Counted from the stretch's first letter, positions 47,021-57,578 are shown. The stretch is 64,000 bases of DNA from Rhizobium subbaraonis (GCF_900220975.1 NZ_OBQD01000013.1:119829-183828), one strand, 5' to 3'. Numbers and translations: made by a program. Notes: a model not told the origin generated them from the letters alone.

Positions 47021-47989
47021 TCAGGCGAAACGCCTCTTGTTCTTCGACAGATAGAGAAAGCCCTTCTGCAACAGGATGAACCCGAACAGCAGTAGGCCGA
47101 TCAGTATCTTCGTCCACCAACTGGAAAGCGAACCGTCGAACGTGATGTAGGTTTGGATCAGCCCCATGATAAGGATGCCGATCAGTGTCCCCCCCACAAA
47201 GCCGGAACCGCCGGTCAGAAGTGTCCCCCCGATGACCACCGCTGCGATCGCATCGAGTTCGACCCCGACCGCCGATAGCGAGTAGCCTGCCGACGTATAG
47301 AGCGAGAAGACGATTCCCGAAAGCCCGGCAAGAAAGCCGGAGAGGGCATAGATCTCGATCGTCGTTCGCGCCACGGGCACCCCCATCAGACGGGCCGTCT
47401 GCGCGCCGCCGCCGAGCGCATAGACGTTGGCGCCGAAACGGGTGCGATGGGCGATCAGGATGCCGACGACGAAGACCAGCAGCATCAGCCCGCCGATGAG
47501 CGTGATCCGCCCCCCGCCCGGCAGACGATAATAGAACCCCTTCATCACGGCATAGAACGGGTGCTTGATCGGCACGGAGTCGATCGACAGCACGAAGGCC
47601 ATCCCACGCGCCAGGAACATTCCCGCCAGCGTCACGATGAAAGGCGGCATCTCGAGATGGTGGATGATCGCCCCCATCAAACCGCCGAACAGGGTGGCGA
47701 TCCCGAGCGCCAGCACGAAAACGACGAGCGGATGCAGGCCGGTGTTCTCCAGCACGACGGCAATGAAGACACCGGTGAAGGCGATGACCGAGCCGATCGA
47801 AAGGTCGATCCCGCCGGACAGGATGACGAACGTCATGCCGACGGCGGCGATGCCGAGAAAGGCGTTGTCGGTGAGCAGGTTGCCGATGACGCGCGTCGAC
47901 AGCATGTTGGGGTATTGCAGGAAGCACAGCGCATAGGCGGCAAGGAAGATGGCGACCGTTGCGGCCAGCGGAACGTAACGCGGGTTCAT
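47021..47989 (-). CDS. yjfF: Sugar ABC transporter permease, YjfF-like
   Basis: 322 residues, RbsC-type permease with about nine membrane segments; GMTFVILSGGIDLSIGSVIAF and GGTLLTGGSGFVGGTLIG are the conserved loops. It pairs with the YtfT-like permease in the galactofuranose-type importer. ATG 47989 overlaps the previous stop by four bases. The assignment to galactofuranose rests on gene order and similarity, not on substrate residues. Confidence 0.85.
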   Translation of the reverse strand: MNPRYVPLAATVAIFLAAYALCFLQYPNMLSTRVIGNLLTDNAFLGIAAVGMTFVILSGGIDLSIGSVIAFTGVFIAVVLENTGLHPLVVFVLALGIATLFGGLMGAIIHHLEMPPFIVTLAGMFLARGMAFVLSIDSVPIKHPFYAVMKGFYYRLPGGGRITLIGGLMLLVFVVGILIAHRTRFGANVYALGGGAQTARLMGVPVARTTIEIYALSGFLAGLSGIVFSLYTSAGYSLSAVGVELDAIAAVVIGGTLLTGGSGFVGGTLIGILIMGLIQTYITFDGSLSSWWTKILIGLLLFGFILLQKGFLYLSKNKRRFA

Positions 47990-49008
47990 TTCACCTCCTG
48001 CTTGACTGCCGCCTCGCGGGAAGCGGACCGACCAAACCATGCGAGGAGGTCGCGAACGCGCGGGGACTGGACGACGAGGATCAGGACGATGATCGCGGCC
48101 TTGATGATCAGGTTGAACTCGGGCGGGAAGCCGGAGAGCAGGATGCCGGTGTTGATCGCCTGGATGATCATGGCGCCGAGCAACGAGGCCGCGATGCTGA
48201 AGCGTCCGCCGAGCAGCGAGTTGCCGCCGACCACAACCGCCAGGATCGCATCCAGCTCCAGCCAGAGGCCGGCATTGTTGGCATCGGCTCCCTTGATGTC
48301 GGCTGCGGCGATGATGCCGGCGATCGCCGCGCACAGTCCGCTCAGGATATAGGCGGCAATCAGCAGCACCCCGGTGGAGACGCCCGAGAGCGTGCTGGCC
48401 CGGCGGTTGATGCCGAGCGCCTCGACGAGCATGCCGAGAGCCGTCCGTCGCACGAGCAGCGTGATGGCGATGCCGAAGACGAGCCAGATCACCACCGGCA
48501 TCGGCAGGCCGAGGAACGAACCGCTGCCGATGAAGATCAGGCCGGCATCGTTGAAGGTGAGGATGGCGCCTTCGGTGATCAACTGGGCGATGCCGCGGCC
48601 CGCCACCATCAGCACCAGAGTGGCGATGATCGGCTGGATATCCAGGACAGCGACAAGAATGCCATTCCACAGACCACAGAGCATGCCGACGGCGAGCGCC
48701 AGCGCCAGCGTGTAGACGAGCGAATGGCCGGAGGTAATGGAAGCGGCGGCCACCGCGCCGCAGATCGCCATCACCGCGCCGACCGACAGATCGATGCCGC
48801 GCGTGGCGATCACGATCGTCATGCCGATCGCAAGCAGCGCCACGGGAGCACCGCGGTTGAGAACATCGATGAGACTGCCGTAGATGCGGCCATTCTGCAT
48901 CTGCAGCGTGAGGAAATCGGGAAACGCCAGCGAAATCAACAGGACAACCGCGATGAGAACGACGATCTGCGGCGCCAACCGAAGGAGATGCGACTTCAGC
49001 GCGTTCAT
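47986..49008 (-). CDS. ytfT: Sugar ABC transporter permease, YtfT-like
   Basis: 340 residues, RbsC-type permease: GMTIVIATRGIDLSVGAVMAICG and VVVGGNSLLGGRFSIAASLLGAM. It overlaps both neighbours by four bases (ytfR-like stop and yjfF-like start), so the four genes are translated as one unit. The C-terminus is a short charged cytoplasmic tail. Confidence 0.87.
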   Translation of the reverse strand: MNALKSHLLRLAPQIVVLIAVVLLISLAFPDFLTLQMQNGRIYGSLIDVLNRGAPVALLAIGMTIVIATRGIDLSVGAVMAICGAVAAASITSGHSLVYTLALALAVGMLCGLWNGILVAVLDIQPIIATLVLMVAGRGIAQLITEGAILTFNDAGLIFIGSGSFLGLPMPVVIWLVFGIAITLLVRRTALGMLVEALGINRRASTLSGVSTGVLLIAAYILSGLCAAIAGIIAAADIKGADANNAGLWLELDAILAVVVGGNSLLGGRFSIAASLLGAMIIQAINTGILLSGFPPEFNLIIKAAIIVLILVVQSPRVRDLLAWFGRSASREAAVKQEVK

Positions 49009-50528
49009 TGCCCGGCCTCGCGCTTGTCGGCGGCCGCGATCGCCTCGACGATATGCGACGTGGTGACTTCCTCGCCGACGAGTTCGGACACATGCGCGCG
49101 GTCGCGCAACACGATGACGCGCCGGCTGTAGGCGACCAGCTCGTCCAGTTCGGATGAAATGACGATCAGCGACATGCCCTGTTCACAAAGGTTTTCGATG
49201 AGGCGGATGATTTCGGCGTGCGCGCCGACATCGATGCCGCGCGTCGGTTCGTCGAGGATGAGAAATTCGGGGTTGGTGGCCAGCCAGCGCGCAAGGATCG
49301 CCTTCTGCTGGTTGCCGCCAGAAAGCAGCCGGATGGGCTTTTCGCGATCCGACGTGCGGATGTCGAGGGCGGCAATATAGCGGTCGGCGAGCCGATCCTG
49401 CTCGGCCCTCGATATCGGCCGCGCCCAGCCGCGACGGGCCTGAAGGGCCAAAGCGATGTTCTCTCGCACCGAGAGGTCGCCAATGATGCCATCGGTCTTG
49501 CGGTCCTCCGGGCAGAAACCGAACCGGTGGCGGATGGCGGTGCGCGGAGACGATATGTCGATGGGTTTCCCGTCGACCTCGGCCGTGCCGCTATCGGCCT
49601 TCTCGGCACCGAAGAGGATCTCCGCGGTTTCCGTTCGCCCCGATCCGAGCAGGCCAGCGACGCCCACCACCTCACCCTTGCGCACCTCCAGGTCGAACGG
49701 CGCGATGTGTCCCTTGCGGCCGTAACCGCGGAAGCGGTACCGCACCGCCCCTTCGGAGGCCTGTGCGTTACCGGCCTGCTTGATCTCGTCGCCAAGTTCG
49801 CGCCCGAGCATCATGGCGATCAGTTCGCGTCGCGGCAGTGCCGCCGCATCGCGCGTGCCGACCAACTGCCCGTTGCGCAGCACCGTGATGCGGTCGCAGA
49901 TCGCATACACCTGCTCGAGGAAATGGGTGATGAAGATGACGCCGAGTCCCTGGCTCTTCAGCCGGCGGACGATCGCAAACAGCATCTCGACCTCATGGGC
50001 GTCGAGGCTGGCGGTCGGCTCGTCGAGGATCAGCACCTTGCCTGAGAGATCGACGGCGCGAGCGATCGCAACGACCTGCTGCACGGCGACCGAGCAACTG
50101 GAGAGCTCGGTCCTGACGTCGACGTCGAGTTCGTAGCCGGAAAGAAGCGCCCTCGCCCGCCGGTTCATCTCGGCCGCGTCAACAAGACCGAAACGCCGGG
50201 GCTGGCGTCCGAGAAACAGGTTCTCGGCAACCGTGAGGTTCGGCAGGAGATTGACCTCCTGATAGACCGTGCCGATGCCGAGCCGCTGCGCCTCGAAGGT
50301 ATCGCGCGGATCTATTTCGGCGCCGTCGAGGACGAGCTTGCCGCCATCGCGCCGATAGGCCCCGGTGATGCACTTGACCAGTGTGGATTTGCCCGCGCCA
50401 TTCTCTCCAAGCAGCGCATGAACCTCACCGCGCCGAAGCTGGAAATTGACGTTGTTGAGGGCCTTCGCGCCGGGAAAGACCTTTTCGATCCCCGTTGCTG
50501 ACAGAATGATGTCGTCGTTGCCTTGCAT
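49005..50528 (-). CDS. ytfR: Sugar ABC transporter ATPase with two nucleotide-binding domains, YtfR-like
   Basis: 507 residues with two fused ABC domains: first Walker A GENGAGKST, Walker B ILDEPTASLD; second a degenerate Walker A (LLGSGRTETAE) and signature LSGGNQQKAIL. This is the RbsA/YtfR layout of carbohydrate importers. ATG 50528 gives MQGND...; an upstream frame of 20 codons is not needed. Between it and ytfQ there are about 110 bases. Confidence 0.92.
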   Translation of the reverse strand: MQGNDDIILSATGIEKVFPGAKALNNVNFQLRRGEVHALLGENGAGKSTLVKCITGAYRRDGGKLVLDGAEIDPRDTFEAQRLGIGTVYQEVNLLPNLTVAENLFLGRQPRRFGLVDAAEMNRRARALLSGYELDVDVRTELSSCSVAVQQVVAIARAVDLSGKVLILDEPTASLDAHEVEMLFAIVRRLKSQGLGVIFITHFLEQVYAICDRITVLRNGQLVGTRDAAALPRRELIAMMLGRELGDEIKQAGNAQASEGAVRYRFRGYGRKGHIAPFDLEVRKGEVVGVAGLLGSGRTETAEILFGAEKADSGTAEVDGKPIDISSPRTAIRHRFGFCPEDRKTDGIIGDLSVRENIALALQARRGWARPISRAEQDRLADRYIAALDIRTSDREKPIRLLSGGNQQKAILARWLATNPEFLILDEPTRGIDVGAHAEIIRLIENLCEQGMSLIVISSELDELVAYSRRVIVLRDRAHVSELVGEEVTTSHIVEAIAAADKREAGQ

Positions 50529-50637
50529 TGTCCCTGCCCGAACCGATCGTTGCCCGACACGCGGCAAAGCCGCCGCGCCGGCCATCAACGAGAATGTCCT
50601 GCCGCCGCGTTCGCGCGGCGGCAGGAACTGGGAGAGA

Positions 50638-51600
50638 TCAGTAACCGAGGCCCTTCTTCTCCTCGTACACCTTCATCGGATCGTCCTTCTGGGTGTAGAG
50701 CTTCGATTCGGTCTGGATCCACTTGGGCGGCACGGTGCCGTCCTTCTTGTAGGCGGCGAGCGCATCGAAGGCGGGACCAGCCATGTTCGGCGTCAGTTCC
50801 ACCGTGGCGTTGGCTTCGCCGGCGGCCATGGCCTGGAAGATGTCCGGAACGGCGTCGATGGAAACGACGAGGATATCGGTGCCGGGCTTGAGGCCGGCTT
50901 CCTTGATCGCCTGGATGGCGCCGACGGCCATGTCGTCATTGTGGGCGTAAAGCGCACAAATGTCCTTGCCGCCGTTTTCGGCCTTCAGGAAGCTCTCCAT
51001 CACTTCCTTACCCTTGGTGCGGGTGAAATCGCCGGTCTGGCTGCGGACGATCTTCAGGTTGTCATGCCCGCTGAGTGCCTGTTCGAAGCCCTTCTTGCGG
51101 TCGATCGCCGGCGAGGAGCCGGTCGTTCCCTGAAGCTCGACGACGTTGCAGGGCTTGCCGGCAACGGTCTCGACCAGCCACTTGCCGGCGACATTGCCCT
51201 CATGGACGAGGTCCGACGTCACGGCGGTCAGATAGAGGTCATCCGGGGCATCGACGGTGCGGTCGAGCAGGATGACGGGGATGTCCGCGTCCTTGGCCTC
51301 GGTCAGCACGTCGTCCCATCCGGTCGCCACGACGGGAGCGACGAGAATGGCGTCGACGCCCTGCGCAATGAAGGAGCGGATCGCCTTGATCTGGTTTTCC
51401 TGCTTCTGCTGTGCGTCTGCGAATTTCAGGTCGATGCCACGGCTTTCAGCCTGCTGTTTCGTCAGCGTGGTTTCCGCCGCGCGCCAGCCGGATTCCGAGC
51501 CGATCTGTGAAAATCCGACGGTCATATCGGCGGCGGATGCCGAGCCGAACATGCAGGCAGCCAAGATCGTGGCACTCGCGAGTGCGGTCTTCAAAGTCAT
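50638..51600 (-). CDS. ytfQ: Periplasmic sugar-binding protein, YtfQ-like
   Basis: 320 residues. Signal peptide (ALASATILAACMFGSASA, cleavage near 23), then a ribose-binding fold: VGFSQIGSESGWRAAETTL, VDAILVAPVVATGWDD, LQGTTGSSPAIDRKKGF and NDDMAVGAIQAI. This matches E. coli YtfQ, which binds galactofuranose. ATG 51600 has GGAGGACATC upstream. It opens the ytfQ-ytfR-ytfT-yjfF operon. Confidence 0.92.
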   Translation of the reverse strand: MTLKTALASATILAACMFGSASAADMTVGFSQIGSESGWRAAETTLTKQQAESRGIDLKFADAQQKQENQIKAIRSFIAQGVDAILVAPVVATGWDDVLTEAKDADIPVILLDRTVDAPDDLYLTAVTSDLVHEGNVAGKWLVETVAGKPCNVVELQGTTGSSPAIDRKKGFEQALSGHDNLKIVRSQTGDFTRTKGKEVMESFLKAENGGKDICALYAHNDDMAVGAIQAIKEAGLKPGTDILVVSIDAVPDIFQAMAAGEANATVELTPNMAGPAFDALAAYKKDGTVPPKWIQTESKLYTQKDDPMKVYEEKKGLGY

Positions 51601-51759
51601 GATGTCCTCCCAAACAAAGCTGCTCCTCAGCAGCTGAAACAAGTAAAAATCATATTGTAATACTATTGTAAACTCAATTTTCCGCGCCAAAGGAAAATTC
51701 GCAGAGCACAATTAAAGCGCGTTTATTTTGCGATGCAGCAAACCCATACGCGCATACGC

Positions 51760-51795
51760 AAAGACCCCGGAAGCCAACGGCCCCGGGGTCTTTTT
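51760..51795. terminator. Bidirectional terminator in the gap between the two importers
   Basis: AAAGACCCCGG and CCGGGGTCTTT form a perfect 11-bp stem with a 12-base loop. Ts follow on the plus strand (TTTTT) and more weakly on the minus strand. It ends the BMP/Nup operon (stop 51844) and insulates the ytfQ promoter. The 243-base gap holds no gene. Confidence 0.75.
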
Positions 51796-51843
51796 CTCAA
51801 CGATTGCCGTTCCTTGCGGTGCACCGGCACCGCTCTGGACGGC

Positions 51844-52914
51844 TTACTGCGGCAGCTTGTCGTCGACGCCGGCGATGTAGAAGTTCATGCCGAGCAGAAC
51901 GCCGTCTTCCGGCTTCTCGCCGTCCTTCAGCCATTCGGACCCGTCCTGCTTCTTGATCGGGCCGGTGAAGGGATGCAGTTCGCCGGAGCGAATCTTCGCC
52001 TCGGTGTCTTCCGCCATCTTCTTCACGTCGTCGGGCATGTTGGTGTACGGCGCCATGGTCAGGATGCCGTCCTTCAGGCCGTCCCAGACCTGCTCGGACT
52101 TCCAGGTGCCGTCGAGCAGTTCCTTGGTGCGCTTGATGTAGTAGGCGCCCCAGGTATCGACGATCGCCGTCAGCTGCGTTTCCGGACCGGCCTTGATCAT
52201 GTCGGAGGCCTGGCCGAAGGCCTTGATGCCGCGTTCGGCGGCGACCTGCATCGGCGCGGTCGTATCGGTGTGCTGCGTGAGGATGTCGACGCCCTGGTCG
52301 ATCAGCGCCTTGGCGGCATCGGCTTCCTTGCCGGGGTCGAACCAGGTGTTGGCCCAGATGACCTTGACCTTGAAGTCCGGGTTGACCGACTGGGCGCCGT
52401 GGACGAAGGCGTTGATGCCCATCACCACTTCCGGAATCGGGAAGGACGCGATGTAGCCGGCAACGCCCTTCTGCGACATCTTCGCGGCGATCTGGCCCTG
52501 GATGTAGCGGCCTTCATAGAAGCGCGAGTTGTAGGTGGCGACGTTCGGGGCGGACTTGAAGCCGGTGGCATGCTCGAACTTCACGTCGGGGAACTTTTCG
52601 GCGACCTTGATGGTGGCGTCCATGAATCCGAACGAGGTGGTGAAGACCAGCGCGCACCCGGAACGGGCCATGCGCTCGATGGCGCGTTCGGCATCCGGGC
52701 CTTCCGGTACGCTTTCGAGGAACGGCGTCTCGATCTTGTCGCCGAACTCGGCCTGCAGCGCCTGTCGGCCGATGTCATGGGCCTGCGTCCAGCCACCGTC
52801 GGTCTTGGAGCCGACATAGATGAAGCAGATCTTGGTCTTGTCCTGGGCGCTTGCGGAGGCGGCAAAGCCGAGAACCGCGGCCGAGGTGGCGAGTGCGAGT
52901 AGCAGTTTTTTCAT
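51844..52914 (-). CDS. BMP-family ABC transporter substrate-binding protein (nucleoside/base type)
   Basis: 356 residues. Signal peptide (LLLALATSAAVLGFAASASA), then CFIYVGSKTDGGWTQAHDIGRQ, FTTSFGFMD and VNPDFKVKVIWANTWFDPGKE, as in Bmp/Med-type lipoprotein-like binding proteins, which take up purine nucleosides or bases. Cleavage is by signal peptidase I (no lipobox Cys). It is the last gene of its operon, 44 bases after the permease gene. A terminator follows. Confidence 0.9.
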   Translation of the reverse strand: MKKLLLALATSAAVLGFAASASAQDKTKICFIYVGSKTDGGWTQAHDIGRQALQAEFGDKIETPFLESVPEGPDAERAIERMARSGCALVFTTSFGFMDATIKVAEKFPDVKFEHATGFKSAPNVATYNSRFYEGRYIQGQIAAKMSQKGVAGYIASFPIPEVVMGINAFVHGAQSVNPDFKVKVIWANTWFDPGKEADAAKALIDQGVDILTQHTDTTAPMQVAAERGIKAFGQASDMIKAGPETQLTAIVDTWGAYYIKRTKELLDGTWKSEQVWDGLKDGILTMAPYTNMPDDVKKMAEDTEAKIRSGELHPFTGPIKKQDGSEWLKDGEKPEDGVLLGMNFYIAGVDDKLPQ

Positions 52915-52958
52915 TTTGACCCCTGTAGGTTGAGACTTGTTTTCCCGTCGCTTCTTCT

Positions 52959-53879
52959 TCACCGGTCCGGCACGAAAGGTTTGCCGAGCGATGCTGGCGT
53001 GTTGATCAACGTCATTCGCCGATTGTGCGATATCAGAACGAGGACGACAACAGTCGCGACGTAAGGAAGGGCGGACAGGAACTGGGAGGGAATGCCGAGG
53101 CCGAGCGCCTGGGCATGCAACTGGCTGATGGAGACCGCGCCGAAAAGGTAACCGCCGGCCAGCACCCGCCACGGCCGCCAGGAGGCGAAGACGACGAGCG
53201 CGAGCGCGATCCAGCCGCGACCGGCCGACATGTTCTCCACCCATTGCGGCGTGTAGACGAGCGAGAGCTGCGCACCGGCAAGACCCGCGCAGGCGCCGCC
53301 GAACAGCACGGCCAGATAGCGCGTGCGGATGACGCCGATGCCGAGGGCGTGGGCGGAGCCGTGGTTGTCGCCGATCGCGCGGATCTTCAGACCCGCGCGG
53401 GTCTTGAACAGGAACCAGTTGACGCCGATCACCAGCGCGATCGAGATATAGAAGATCAGGTCCTGCTTGAAGAGCAGCGGCCCGAGATAGGGGATTTCCG
53501 ACAGGCCGGGAATGGCGATCGGCGGGAGCTTGGTGCCTGACATGCCGACATAAGCCTCGCCGATCTGGCCGGAAATGCCGAGGCCGAGGATGGTGAGCGC
53601 AAGCCCCGTCGCCACCTGGTTTGCCACCAGCGTCAGTGTGAGGAAGCCGAACAGGAGCGAGAAGAGCGCGCCGCCGCCGATGCCGGCAAGAATGCCGACA
53701 TAGGGCGAGCCGGTCGCCTGCGTCGCCACGAAGGCCAGCACCGCGCCCATGATCATCATGCCCTCGACGCCGAGATTGAGCACGCCGGCGCGCTCCGTCA
53801 CCAGTTCGCCGATCGCGGCGAGCACCAGCGGCGTGGCGGCGGTGACGACGGTCAGAAGGATCGCTTCAATGATACCCAT
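52959..53879 (-). CDS. ABC transporter permease, NupQ-like
   Basis: 306 residues, about eight membrane segments, with the conserved ERAGVLNLGVEGMMIMGAV and RAIGDNHGSAHALGI blocks of nucleoside-importer permeases. The ATG (53877-53879) directly abuts the stop of the preceding permease gene (53880-53882). Confidence 0.88.
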   Translation of the reverse strand: MGIIEAILLTVVTAATPLVLAAIGELVTERAGVLNLGVEGMMIMGAVLAFVATQATGSPYVGILAGIGGGALFSLLFGFLTLTLVANQVATGLALTILGLGISGQIGEAYVGMSGTKLPPIAIPGLSEIPYLGPLLFKQDLIFYISIALVIGVNWFLFKTRAGLKIRAIGDNHGSAHALGIGVIRTRYLAVLFGGACAGLAGAQLSLVYTPQWVENMSAGRGWIALALVVFASWRPWRVLAGGYLFGAVSISQLHAQALGLGIPSQFLSALPYVATVVVLVLISHNRRMTLINTPASLGKPFVPDR

Positions 53880-54989
53880 TTACTCAGCCCCGCCCTGTAG
53901 CCCGTCCTGTGCGACCGCCGCGGTCCTTCCGGGAAAGACGAGCCGGATCTTGTAGAGGATCAGCGTGTCGCACGAGAGCACGAAGAACAGCAGCAGCCCC
54001 TGGAACACGCGGGTCACCTTGTCGGACACCGTCAGCGTCAATTGCACGGCCTCGCCGCCGACATAGGTCAGCGCCAGGAACAGGCCCGCGGCGATGATGC
54101 CCAGAGGATTTAGCCGGCCGAGGAAGGCGACGATGATGGCGGTGAAGCCGTAGCCGGGCGAAATGATCGGCTGCAGCTTGTTGATGTTGCCGCTGACTTC
54201 GGAAATGCCGGCAAGGCCCGCGAGCGCGCCGGACAGGAGCATCGAAAACCAGATCATCCGGCGTGAGGAGAAGCCGGCGAAGCGCCCCGCCCGCTCCGAC
54301 TGGCCGAGCACGGTGATCTCGAAGCCCTTCAGCGTGTAGCGCATCATGAACCAGATCAGCACTGCGGCGACGATCGCAAAGACGAAGCCGAGATTGGTGC
54401 GGCCGGAATCGAGGATTTCCGGGAGAATGGCTTCCGGCGCGAAATTGCGCGTCACCGGGAAGTTGTAGCCTTCGGGGCTGCGCCAGGGACCACGCACGAT
54501 CCAGTCGAGGAAAAACTGGGCGACATAGACCAGCATCAGGCTGGACAGGATTTCGTTCGTGTTCAGGTTCGCCTTCAGGAAGGCGGGAATGGCCGCATAG
54601 AGCGCGCCGCCGATCATGCCGAAGATCAGCATCAGCGGCAGCACAAGCGGCGAATGCCATTCATGGAACACGACCGGGACGATCGAGCCGGCGATGGCCC
54701 CCATGATGAACTGGCCCTCGGCGCCGATGTTCCAGTTGTTGGAACGATAGCAGATCGACAGCCCGACGCCGATCAGGATCAGCGGCGCCGCCTTGATGGC
54801 GATCTCGTGCAGCGACCAGACGTCCAGCAACGGCTCGACGAAGAAGCTGTAGAGCGCGCTGACGGGATCCTTGCCGAGCAGCCAGAACATGATGCCGCCG
54901 GCGATCACGGTCAGGACAAGCGCGATGAAGGGGGAAAGCACGGCATAGAAGACCGATGCCTGGGGCCGCTTTTCGAGTTCAATGCGCAT
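53880..54989 (-). CDS. ABC transporter permease, NupP-like
   Basis: 369 residues, about nine membrane segments: [28 protein letters not shown] and [19 protein letters not shown] are the conserved loops. It forms the membrane channel with the NupQ-like permease. It overlaps the ATPase stop by 11 bases. Confidence 0.88.
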   Translation of the reverse strand: MRIELEKRPQASVFYAVLSPFIALVLTVIAGGIMFWLLGKDPVSALYSFFVEPLLDVWSLHEIAIKAAPLILIGVGLSICYRSNNWNIGAEGQFIMGAIAGSIVPVVFHEWHSPLVLPLMLIFGMIGGALYAAIPAFLKANLNTNEILSSLMLVYVAQFFLDWIVRGPWRSPEGYNFPVTRNFAPEAILPEILDSGRTNLGFVFAIVAAVLIWFMMRYTLKGFEITVLGQSERAGRFAGFSSRRMIWFSMLLSGALAGLAGISEVSGNINKLQPIISPGYGFTAIIVAFLGRLNPLGIIAAGLFLALTYVGGEAVQLTLTVSDKVTRVFQGLLLFFVLSCDTLILYKIRLVFPGRTAAVAQDGLQGGAE

Positions 54990-56556
54990 GCGCGGCCTCC
55001 GTCAAAGCTTCCGGCTGGCCTTGCAGGCCGCCCATCAGCAGGCCGATCTTCTCGCGCGACAGTGCGCTTGCCGGGTAAATGTCGGACAGCCGCCCCTCGC
55101 TGATGACGGCGACCTCGGTCGCGACCTCGAAGATCTCGTCGAGATCCTGGCTGATGACGAGCACGGCCGAACCGCTTTTCGCGAGGTCCACCAGCGCCTG
55201 GCGGATGCGGCTTGCCGCACCGGCATCGACGCCCCACGTCGGCTGGTTGACGATGAGAACGGCAGGCTGGCGGTCCAGTTCGCGGCCGACGATGTATTTC
55301 TGCAGGTTGCCGCCGGAGAGCGAGCCAGCCGTCGGATCGTCGCCGCTCTTGCGCACATCCATCGCCTCGGAGATGCGGCGGGAGGCGAGCCGAACGGCAA
55401 CGTATTTGATGATGCCGAGCACGCCCCCGCCGAGAAAAGCCTTCCGGTCCGACTGGTTGCGCGCGAGCACGAGATTGTCGGAGAGCGACATGCCGGTGAC
55501 GGCGGCATGCCCATGGCGCTCTTCGGGAACGAAGCCTGCGCCGAGAAGGCGCCGCGCGGTAATGCCCTGCTGGCCGACCGGGCGCTGGCGTATCAGCACG
55601 GCGTTCTGGTCGGCGACGGTATATTCCCCTGAAAGCGCGTCGAACAGTTCGCTCTGCCCGTTGCCGGCGACGCCGGCGATCGCCAGGACCTCGCCGGCAT
55701 GGACCTTCAGCGAGACATCCTTCAGCGACACGGCGAACGGGGTGCGCGCCGGCATATCGAGATGGCGCGCCTCGAGCAGCACATCGCCCTTGGTGCTCGT
55801 TCCGGCAGCGCTGACATGCGGCACGTCGGCGCCAACCATCATGCGGGCGAGCGAAGCAGCCGTTTCCTTCTTCGGGTCGCAGGCACCGGTCACCTTGCCG
55901 TGACGCAGGACTGTGGCGCGGTCGCAGATGCGCTGGACCTCCTCCAGCCGATGGCTGATGTACAGGACGGACCGCCCCTCCGCGCGCAGCTTGAACAGCG
56001 TCTCGAACAGACGGTCCGCTTCCTGCGGCGTCAGGACGGAGGTGGGCTCGTCGAGGATGATGAGTTGCGGGTTCTGCAGGAGCGCGCGCACGATTTCGAT
56101 TCGCTGGCGCTCCCCGACGGAGAGATCGGCGACATGCGCCTTCGGATCGAGCGGGAGGCCATAGGCGCGCGACAACTCCGCCGCCCGCTCGGCCACGCGC
56201 GCCAACGGTATCGTCCCGTCGAGCGACAGCGCGATGTTTTCGGCGACCGTCAGCGCCTCGAACAGCGAGAAGTGCTGAAACACCATGCCGATGCCGAGCT
56301 TTCGGGCCGCACTCGGACTTGCAATCGACACCGCCTCGCCGCGCCAGGAGATCTGGCCGCTGGTGGGCGCGAGCACGCCGAACAGCATCTTGACGAGCGT
56401 CGATTTACCGGCGCCGTTCTCGCCAAGCAGAGCATGAATCTCGCCCGGCTGGATATCCAGGTCGATGCCGTTGCATGCAGCGAACGTGCCGAACAGCTTC
56501 GTGAGGTTGCGGACGGCCAGCAACGGCCTCTCCGCGGACGCTCCAGCGACTGACAC
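54979..56556 (-). CDS. ABC transporter ATPase with two nucleotide-binding domains, NupO-like
   Basis: 525 residues: ABC domain 1 with GENGAGKST, LSVGERQRIEIVRAL and LIILDEPTSVLTP; domain 2 with a variant Walker A (VAGNGQSE), LSGGNLQKYIVGREL and VLIVNQPTWGVD. This layout powers BMP/Nup-type uptake of nucleosides or purine bases. First gene of its operon; the 35-base gap upstream leads to qor. Confidence 0.92.
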   Translation of the reverse strand: MSVAGASAERPLLAVRNLTKLFGTFAACNGIDLDIQPGEIHALLGENGAGKSTLVKMLFGVLAPTSGQISWRGEAVSIASPSAARKLGIGMVFQHFSLFEALTVAENIALSLDGTIPLARVAERAAELSRAYGLPLDPKAHVADLSVGERQRIEIVRALLQNPQLIILDEPTSVLTPQEADRLFETLFKLRAEGRSVLYISHRLEEVQRICDRATVLRHGKVTGACDPKKETAASLARMMVGADVPHVSAAGTSTKGDVLLEARHLDMPARTPFAVSLKDVSLKVHAGEVLAIAGVAGNGQSELFDALSGEYTVADQNAVLIRQRPVGQQGITARRLLGAGFVPEERHGHAAVTGMSLSDNLVLARNQSDRKAFLGGGVLGIIKYVAVRLASRRISEAMDVRKSGDDPTAGSLSGGNLQKYIVGRELDRQPAVLIVNQPTWGVDAGAASRIRQALVDLAKSGSAVLVISQDLDEIFEVATEVAVISEGRLSDIYPASALSREKIGLLMGGLQGQPEALTEAAHAH

Positions 56557-56591
56557 TATGCCCCTCTCTTCTCGCCGCCTCCCCGTTATGC

Positions 56592-57563
56592 TCAGGGAAT
56601 GAGCAGCGTCGCTCCGCTTGTTTTTCTTGCTTCCAGATCCGAGTGGGCGCGCCCCGCCTCCGCCAACGGATAAGTCTGATTTATATTGATACGCACTTTG
56701 TTGCTGCGCACAACATCAAAGAGCGAGTTTGCACACGCATCGAGTTCAGCACGGGTGGCGACGTACTGGAACAGCGTCGGGCGCGTCGCATACAGCGAGC
56801 CCTTCTGGGCGAGAAGCCCCAGGTTGAACGCCTCGACCGGGCCGGACGCGTTGCCGAAACTGACGAACATGCCGCGGCGCTTCAGGCAGTCCAGCGATTT
56901 CGGGAACGTGTCCTTGCCGACGGAATCGTAGACGACGTCGCACTTGCTCCCGTCGGTCAATTCCAGCACGCGGGCGGCGAAGTCTTCCTTCGTGTAGTCG
57001 ATCACGTGGTCGTAGCCGTGTGCCAGCGCCAGCTCGATCTTCTCCTTCGAGCCGGCGGTGCCGATCACGGTGGCGCCCAGTGCCTTGGCCCACTGGCCGG
57101 CGATGAGGCCAACGCCACCGGCGGCGGCGTGAAACAGGATCGTCATGCCCGGCTTGACGGGGAACGTCTGCAGCAGCAGGTACTGCGCCGTCATACCCTT
57201 CAACATCATCGCGGCTGCGGTTTCGAGCGAGATTTCGGCCGGCACCTTGACGAGATGCTTCGTGTCGATGTTGCGCTCCACCGCATAGGCGCCATCGGCC
57301 GTCGCATAGGCAACACGATCGCCGACGGCGAAGTCGCTGACGCCTTCGCCCAGCTCGGTAACCGTGCCTGCCCCTTCCTTGCCGGGAATGAACGGCAGTT
57401 CGCCCTTGTAGAGGCCGGTGCGGAAATAGACGTCGATGAAATTCAGTCCGATCGCAGCCTGGCGGATGCGCACCTCACCCGGCCCCGGAGGGGCAAGCTC
57501 GACCTCTTCCAGCCCGAGCACCTCGGGACCGCCAAGTGCGCGCACGACGATTGCCTGTGTCAT
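56592..57563 (-). CDS. qor: NADPH:quinone oxidoreductase, MDR/zinc-independent type
   Basis: 323 residues, medium-chain dehydrogenase/reductase fold without the zinc-ligand Cys set. GKEGAGTVTELGEGV and the Rossmann motif AAAGGVGLIAGQWAKALGA identify the quinone reductase group. It probably reduces quinones or other enones with NADPH. It may be co-transcribed with pcs (15 bases downstream of pcs) and the ATPase gene beyond. Confidence 0.9.
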   Translation of the reverse strand: MTQAIVVRALGGPEVLGLEEVELAPPGPGEVRIRQAAIGLNFIDVYFRTGLYKGELPFIPGKEGAGTVTELGEGVSDFAVGDRVAYATADGAYAVERNIDTKHLVKVPAEISLETAAAMMLKGMTAQYLLLQTFPVKPGMTILFHAAAGGVGLIAGQWAKALGATVIGTAGSKEKIELALAHGYDHVIDYTKEDFAARVLELTDGSKCDVVYDSVGKDTFPKSLDCLKRRGMFVSFGNASGPVEAFNLGLLAQKGSLYATRPTLFQYVATRAELDACANSLFDVVRSNKVRININQTYPLAEAGRAHSDLEARKTSGATLLIP

Positions 57564-57578
57564 GAAAATCTCCTGGAC